From NCBI GenBank assembly GCA_009363875.1, contig CM018693.1:108330362-108394361 (forward strand): 64,000 nt of DNA, given 5' to 3'. How positions within the stretch are numbered: the stretch's first letter is position 1; the number at the start of each line of letters is the position of its first letter. Shown here in pieces: positions 58,294-64,000 of the stretch. Source of the DNA: Mikania micrantha (taxonomy: Eukaryota; Streptophyta; Magnoliopsida; Asterales; Asteraceae). Made by a program: the position numbers and the translations under genes. A model generated the notes under the pieces. It was not told the DNA's origin. It saw only the letters and a list, made by a program, of their open reading frames with translations, and made no database searches.

Positions 58294-58396
58294 TGATGAA
58301 TGGTGGAGGAGAGGAGATGAAGGTGTTGATTAAGAAGGATGAAAAGATAGGTGATCGGTTGGAATGGGAAGGGAGGGGTTGGGAAGTAACTAAGGC

Positions 58397-58450
58397 AATG
58401 ATACCATGAGTAAATGTAATGTTTACCAACTTTTGTATTTATCATTTACT
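58397..58450 (-). promoter_or_regulatory. Primer-binding site and LTR edge of the Ale-like copia element
   Basis: On the minus strand CTCATGGTATCATTGCC lies about 110 bp before the gag start. TGGTATCA is the initiator-tRNA-Met complement. The LTR end would be at about 58415 (plus strand TGTAATGTTTACCAAC). The far LTR end was not resolved. Confidence 0.5.
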
Positions 58451-59560
58451 AAAGAGATGAATATATATACACATACAAAGAATATATTAGAAATGAACAA
58501 TAAATATACTAACTTAATGAGCTACTTAATAGATTTACACCTTCAAATGTAATTTCAGATACTTTATTTAAGCTCAGAATAATGATTTCATATATATTCT
58601 ATGCTTAAATCTGTGAAAAGATGAAGAAATCTTACATGGTATATGATTTCTTGGCTTTCTCTCTTTAGAAACTCACACGGGTTGTTTTCTTTATTTTTCT
58701 TTTTTGAGCCATCCCTAAAGAATGTTGTAGAGAAATGTAAGCTAATAACATTATATTTATAGTAGGGAAATGTAGTTTATAAGGTTTCAAACCTAATCTT
58801 TTATTTTTTTTTGGAACTTTATTGTTGACCCAAAACTTTTATCACACTTCAACTGTACTTTTTAAACCCTTGTATAGGTAGATTATTTTACGACTGTTAC
58901 ATGATTTGACACCATTAATAACTTCAAGTTTTATTTTCGGAACTTCGGATATTTACAAGTTCTTTGAAAGTTCAAATTACCAAAAGTGCAAATTCGGATA
59001 CCTATGTTGAAGAATTTAGGATATTCCAAATGTCCGAACTATCCGAAATATTTTTTTTATCCGGATGATTTTCAGTTATTTGGGATATTTCAGATAATTA
59101 TTCAAATAATTTTTTTTATATTTCGGATAATTTTCAAATATTTCAAATACTATTTGGATATTTTGGATAATCTAGAAAAAGTTAGATTTATAATTATTTT
59201 CTAAAATTTTTTAATAATTAATATTTTTCTAAATTTTGATATTTATATCCGAATGCGGAATTTTGTATAGGATACGAATATTGAAATTTATTATAAATTT
59301 CAGATATTCAATTTTAAATGGATGTCATAGGAGATTCATCCAAACTTAATTGTAATATGAAAATCTTTATAACCATTTTTAATCATATTAAAACTGTAGT
59401 ACTAATATTTTATAAATCTACGAAAATTACTTATGGTTTATGTGGCCTGCTAGTATATTACTCTCGATCCTTACTTTTCATAAATTACTATGTGGTCCAA
59501 AATTTCAGACATTTGTAACACATATAGTCATCAAGTCATCAAATTAATCACATTATTAAC
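58451..59560. other. AT-rich region with TCCGAA/TTCGGATA repeats
   Basis: No gene. At 58930-59170 words of the form TTCGGATATTT, ATCCGAAATATT and TTTCGGATAATTTTCAAATA recur in both orientations, which suggests a decayed MITE-like element. LTR remains of the copia element may fill 58451-58700. Confidence 0.4.
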
Positions 59561-60091
59561 CAAATTACCCTCATATAATAACTATATGTGTCACAAATGT
59601 TTAAAATTTAAAATCATACGACTACCTACGTGAAGACGTGACATGTGATCACCCCTTTTTTACTTTGTATATAATATGATAAAAATTAATATTTAAATAA
59701 ATATGTACACTCAAACATGCAAATATGGGAATATTTAATAAATGTGTCCCAATGAACGCGAAAAAAAAGGCGCGTGAAAAAGACAAAAGCAATAATAAAA
59801 ACGGTTTGTGGTGGGCTCCACAATAAGATAATTGCCCTCATTATCCTAACAAACAGATATGAGGGACCCACTACAATATATATATATATATATATATATA
59901 AGGACAGAGGAAAGAGACATTCTCCTCATTCCGAAATGAGACCATTACACACACGCACACCAAAAATCCCCTGAGTCATCTTCTTTCATTAGAGAAAGTA
60001 CATTAACATTGCTAAGCTCAACAAAGGATGATGGCATAGAGATCTGTTAATTGGAAGGTTGATCTAAACTGTTCCGATTAATACATCTTCA
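59561..60091 (+). mobile_element. 5' LTR (right part) of a Ty3/gypsy element
   Basis: It ends TACATCTTCA just before a primer-binding site. A (TA)n run with TATATATAAGG at 59876-59902 gives a TATA box, and the following TTCTCCTCATTCCGAAATGA fits an LTR leader. The left end is not visible, so the start coordinate is arbitrary. Confidence 0.5.
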
Positions 60092-60092
60092 T

Positions 60093-60109
60093 TGGCGCCA
60101 TCCGTGGGA
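60093..60109 (+). promoter_or_regulatory. Primer-binding site of a Ty3/gypsy element
   Basis: TGGCGCCATCCGTGGGA resembles the TGGCGCC-starting primer sites of Tat/Athila-type and related Ty3/gypsy elements. The element's interior is cut off 30 bp later by the LTR at 60140. Confidence 0.6.
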
Positions 60110-60139
60110 CTCAGAAGTCTCCTCCGTCATCATCCCAAG

Positions 60140-62332
60140 TGTCACACCCCGAGCCGGCGGGCTGAATCGACTTTCCCGCCGGGCGGAAGGTTCCCGGGGC
60201 GCGATATCTTATGATAATTGAATTGATCAGATTGTTTGCATAGCACAGGATATATAATTGAGAAATGCCAACATGACAATGATTTAGAATTACAAAGTTA
60301 AATTACAATGTATCGTTCATAATTTAACTAAGTAAATCTACCTAAAAGAATCAATGTGTTTATATCTTGAAACTGTACAAGATCTACAAAAAATGATTCA
60401 TTGTTTTTTCATTCCAAAAGTATGGTCAACCAAAACATAGCTAGGTCTTCTAAAAGTCCTCTAGCTATGCTCTTGATATGTGGTGACAAAACCTGTTCGT
60501 CACCTGAGGAAACATGTATTTAAACAAAGTCAACACTAGGTTGGTGAGTTCATAAGTTTAATAATTGAAAACCGTTGAATTTATGTCAGTCTTGTTCACA
60601 ATGTTTCACACAAGTTGTATCGACAAGTGATTCCCATGTTTCACACAATCTCCTCTCCATGGTTATATTACATATAGTGTTTCATCCAACCAAGCATGCT
60701 TATATATAGGGCATACGAAAGGGTCAAGCCCAGACACCATCCCACCACATGCTCAACTGGATTCGACACTACCTGTAACACAACGATGGATATCCATTTC
60801 ATTACACCCATGATTTCCCGGTATAATCATCTCAACAATGAAAAAGAAAGAGGCGTAATTATCTCTGTTAGCCATTCTTTACGGAATAGCCGGCATGTAT
60901 AATAACCCAAAAAGTAAAATAAGAGACATAATAGTCTCTGTTAGCTATTCCTTACGGATTAGCCCGGCATGTAAGATATCATACTCGATATCTAGAGCGA
61001 AACTTAACAGTTTCTGTAGCTAATCATTACTGATTAGCCTGGCGTGTAAAATACCCAAATAATTGCGTAAAGAGACATAATTGCCACTGTTAGCTATTCC
61101 TTACGGATTGGCCCGGCGTGTAAGATATCATACTCGATATCTAGAGCGAAACTTAATAGTTTCTGTAGCTAATCATTACTGATCAGCCCGGCGTGTAAGA
61201 TATCATACTCGATATCTAGGTAGGGACATAATAGTCCCAGTAGCTGTCAACCCTGTCCAACCCGGTGTGTAAAATGTCCTACTCATGATTCCTAGTTTGA
61301 GACGTAATAGTCTCAGTAGCTGTCATTACTGACCAGCTTGGCGTGCAAGATATCCTCCCATAATATCTATTGGAATGAATACGTTCCCTAAATTTTATGA
61401 ATGATATTAATTGGAATGATAGCACCCCTCGTGCCTGGTTAGATTACCCCATGCCCTGATGATTAGTGTTAGTGATTTACCCGACTAATCTACGGTTGTG
61501 TAACCGGCATCCTCTGACAGTTATGGGATGTACTCTAAATAGAGTCTTAATAGGTAGTGACAGTACATGTGGGGAATACCATCCCGAAAGCGTGTGCTCA
61601 TAATATACTCCTCGATATCACGAGTAATTGTCTGAACTGTTATCTCGATGTTGAGTGTTCTTGCTAACTTGAACAAAGTGTTATAAGAACTTGTCTTATA
61701 CACAATGTTAGTAATGTGTGAATGATCTTGTTATCATGAAGTTACGTTATCATGATTATCATTCTTGTTATTTGTAATTGTTATTGGTATGTTATCCCTT
61801 GGTTTTCCCGTTGTTCTAACGTGTAAGAATAATGCACAGTTGAAAGATATACTCTTAGAAACTTACATTATCCTATGAGTTAATGTGTCATGATTCTAGG
61901 TTGGCATGTAGCATCCTAGCTAGTTCAGGTGTGATAAAATCGAACAAGCAAGCATGAAATGATAAACGATAATAACGATAAGCAATTATTATCTAAATCA
62001 TAATATAAGCAATATGTTAATGGAAACTTTTAAATAATTAAAAGTTAAGCATGTTTCTCAGCCCCGAGCTTTGAAATCAGAAAAGATTAGAAAAAGGGGC
62101 ATATGAACTCACCTTATAGTAGCTGTGGTTGACTTAGTTCTAGCAAGAAATATTCGCGTTCTTTGTTGTACTTGATGTTTTTTACACAATCCTGTATTGA
62201 TTTCATGTCGTTGTAACTTATAAGTATAAGTTGTATGTAATTGGGTGTGTGCATGTTTTAGCCCTAAAGTTGGCTAACACTCGTGAGTCTCGGTCATCAT
62301 TCGGCCTTGAGTCTCTTGTGCTGGGTTTTACT
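60140..62332 (-). mobile_element. LTR E (Ty3/gypsy-type), left part, interrupted by LTR J
   Basis: Starts TGTCACACCCCGAGCCGGCG and follows solo LTR H block by block: GATATCTTATGATAATTGAA, GGTTGGTGAGTTCATAAG, CTTATATATAGGGCATAC, CTCAGCCCCGAG...AAAAGGGGCATATGAACTC (62058-62110), then CATTCGGCCTTGAG. Left flank CCAAG. The right end lies beyond the window, so solo or full-length status is open. Confidence 0.75.
60855..61375. repeat. Tandem array of about seven 75-bp units in LTR E
   Basis: Each unit reads roughly GAGACATAATAGTCTCTGTTAGC..., TTACGGATTAGCCCGGCGTG and TAAGATATCATACTCGATATC. Alternate units resemble each other more (GAGACATAAT versus GAAACTTAAT starts), giving a period of about 150 bp. 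GATATC flanks ATACTC as an inverted pair. Confidence 0.85.
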
Positions 62333-64000
62333 TGTAACAACCGAAAAATTAGCATATTGGATCATGTATGAAATCCACGTTGACTTGACAATTTAAATTA
62401 TTACAGGTTGATAGTACACGATATATAATGAACGTGGGCGAAAACCGTGAGCAAAATGGAGTTACGGATTGTCCGGAATCGCGAAACGAAGAAAATTTTC
62501 AAAGTATGGAACTTCCGGACTCGTCGCGGTACGCGACGGAGAGGTTGAGGACTCTTCGCGGTACGCGATGGTTGAAAAATATCTAAGATTCCTCCGGATT
62601 TCGTCGCGGTACGCGAAGCTCTATTTGGCTCCTCGTCGCGGTACGCGACGGGTGAGGCGGTGGAGTAAGTTGATCTTCTTCATCAGATTGCACGCAGAGT
62701 TTTATTTTTATTTATCTCTCGAACTCTCTTCACCCTACAGACGAAATTGCACCATCTAACCTTCAATTTGAAGCCACCAGAAGTCACCGATCATACCAGG
62801 GATCGTATCTACAAGTTCTGATCGTTGTTTTGCAGTCAAAACTCCGTCAGATTAGGTAACGATTCGTTTTAACTTTCTAGTGCGATTTTGATTGATTAGA
62901 TCTTGATTTTGAACGTAATAACATAGTTAGGATTGTTGATTATTGCCTAGATGATGGCTAGGATTGATTAGAAATGAAGAACACGATGTTCTAACGGTTA
63001 AATCCTTGTTTTGATCCGTTGTAATGCCCGGTTTGCATGAAATCACAACTATGGTTTTAATGGTTTAATCCATTTGATTATGACAATGTAGATGATTAGT
63101 TTGGTTAATCTTTGAAATGCAAAGGTTAAATCTAAGTGTTTCAAACTAATCACAATCATTAACATACTTATTGGAACGATTATCTGATGTTTATGATAAC
63201 AGTCAGATTAGTATGTTAAATATGGTTATTAAACCTATTCTAAGACTACATTGTGATATTTCATGATATCTGGGTAATCAATGATAAGGATTTATCATTT
63301 CTAAGCCATTAATCTGCTTAGGAACTGTTTTAGCATTATAATCAACAACATTAACTATTTGATGACTTTCAAGACAATGTCTTTGACATTAAACGTTCAG
63401 AAAGATCTAATCAGTAGGTTAAAACATAAATGACTTATTAAGTGTAAACGAATGCAGAATTACACCATTAGTATTAATTTGCGAGTGATCTTGCTACAGT
63501 AAGACATCAGGTGAGTTCTATGAGCCCTCTTTTACTATTTTAACGTTTTAGAGCTGATATGCATGTTATAAAGTTATTTTAGGTAAATGATTGTTTTATC
63601 TGGCTACGGTCAGATAAGAGAATATGTTAAAGTAAAGAATGTTTCAGGTTGTAAAGTTATTGTTTGAAAGTGACACTAACCTGATTAAGGTCAGGTAAAG
63701 AATGTTTTCAAGTAAAGAATGTTTTAAAGTAAATAATGCTTTAAGTCTCAACTACAATTGAGAAGTAAATGATTTTAAGAACCTCAGCTAAGATGTCAAG
63801 GATGTTTTAAAGACTCAACTACGGTTGAGAAATGAATGATTTTAAAAGTCTCGTCAGAGGTCAATTAGGAAATGTGATTTTGAAGTCCCGGCTGTGGTTG
63901 GGCAAATGTTGAGCACTGCGGTGTGGATAATAGTTTATGATTATAATGGTTTATGATTATAAGGGTTTATGATTATGATGGTTTAAATGATTTAAACCAT
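62333..64000 (+). mobile_element. LTR J (Ty3/gypsy-type), left part, runs off the window
   Basis: Starts TGTAACAACCGAAAAATTAG within LTR E. It carries four CGCGGTACGCG motifs like solo LTR I, then pyrimidine-rich sequence (TATCTCTCGAACTCTCTTC), then AT-rich DNA. In the last 400 bp there are recurrent CTCAACTACGGTTGAGAA and TGGTTTATGATTATAA phrases. Its right end and any coding part are outside. The open frame at 62469-62759 is the motif cluster itself. Confidence 0.6.
62524..62646. repeat. Cluster of four CGCGGTACGCG motifs in LTR J
   Basis: Copies near 62524, 62556, 62603 and 62636, each as TCGCGGTACGCGA with variable outer bases. The spacing is 32-47 bp, as in LTR I. Confidence 0.85.

Noticed and set aside
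60855..61375. 75-bp repeats considered as a CRISPR or centromere satellite
   Set aside because: Only seven diverged units confined to one LTR slot; no spacers and no long array.
62469..62759. 96-codon plus frame with Arg-rich repeats
   Set aside because: It is generated by the CGCGGTACGCG motif cluster in LTR J.

Overview
The window is nuclear DNA of a flowering plant. Spliced GT-AG genes, miR169-type regulation, and Tekay, Sirevirus and Ale-like retrotransposons all point that way. The LTR ends reading TGTCACACCCCG and the overall repeat style suggest a member of the Asteraceae; that family call is inference. No bacterial-style operon, CRISPR array, rRNA or tRNA was seen. Almost everything is transposable-element DNA, and the only host gene that looks intact is near the left edge.

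Region 1 (1-3.75 kb): the right end of a hAT-like non-autonomous repeat is followed by a six-exon minus-strand NF-YA (CCAAT-box factor) gene of 256 codons. All splice phases agree. A near-perfect miR169 complementary site lies immediately after the stop codon, and a short upstream ORF precedes the proposed start.

Region 2 (3.75-28.05 kb): a Mutator-like element of the Ulp1-carrying (KAONASHI/KI-MULE) kind, about 9.5 kb without inserts. Its left part holds a broken Ulp1-like peptidase gene (+). Its right part holds a broken FAR1/MULE transposase (-) and two short intact divergent ORFs. It is split by a GACCGG-rich hAT-like MITE with a 7/8 target duplication. The MITE is split by a roughly 3.9-kb solo LTR, which is split by an oppositely oriented LTR with a CATTT target duplication. 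That LTR contains a Tekay chromovirus whose gag-pol frame has a single stop codon.

Region 3 (28.05-52.06 kb): Helitron-like termini are followed by a solo LTR (duplication CATCA). It is split by a minus-strand Sirevirus (Ty1/copia, duplication ATCGT) with gag, pol and a third, envelope-like ORF. The Sirevirus reverse transcriptase is itself split by two solo LTRs in opposite orientations (duplications TGTAA and TAGAT).

Region 4 (52.06-54.9 kb): fragments of two host genes, a pumilio-24-like gene (-) and a FEY-like short-chain dehydrogenase whose N- and C-terminal pieces lie on opposite strands.

Region 5 (54.9-64 kb): a 3'-truncated Ale-like copia element (-), AT-rich DNA, the 5' LTR and primer-binding site of another Ty3/gypsy element, and two more large LTRs nested in it that run off the right edge. 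One carries a roughly 75-bp tandem array and the other a cluster of CGCGGTACGCG motifs. The window is best read as three stacks of nested insertions whose order can be worked out from target-site duplications.
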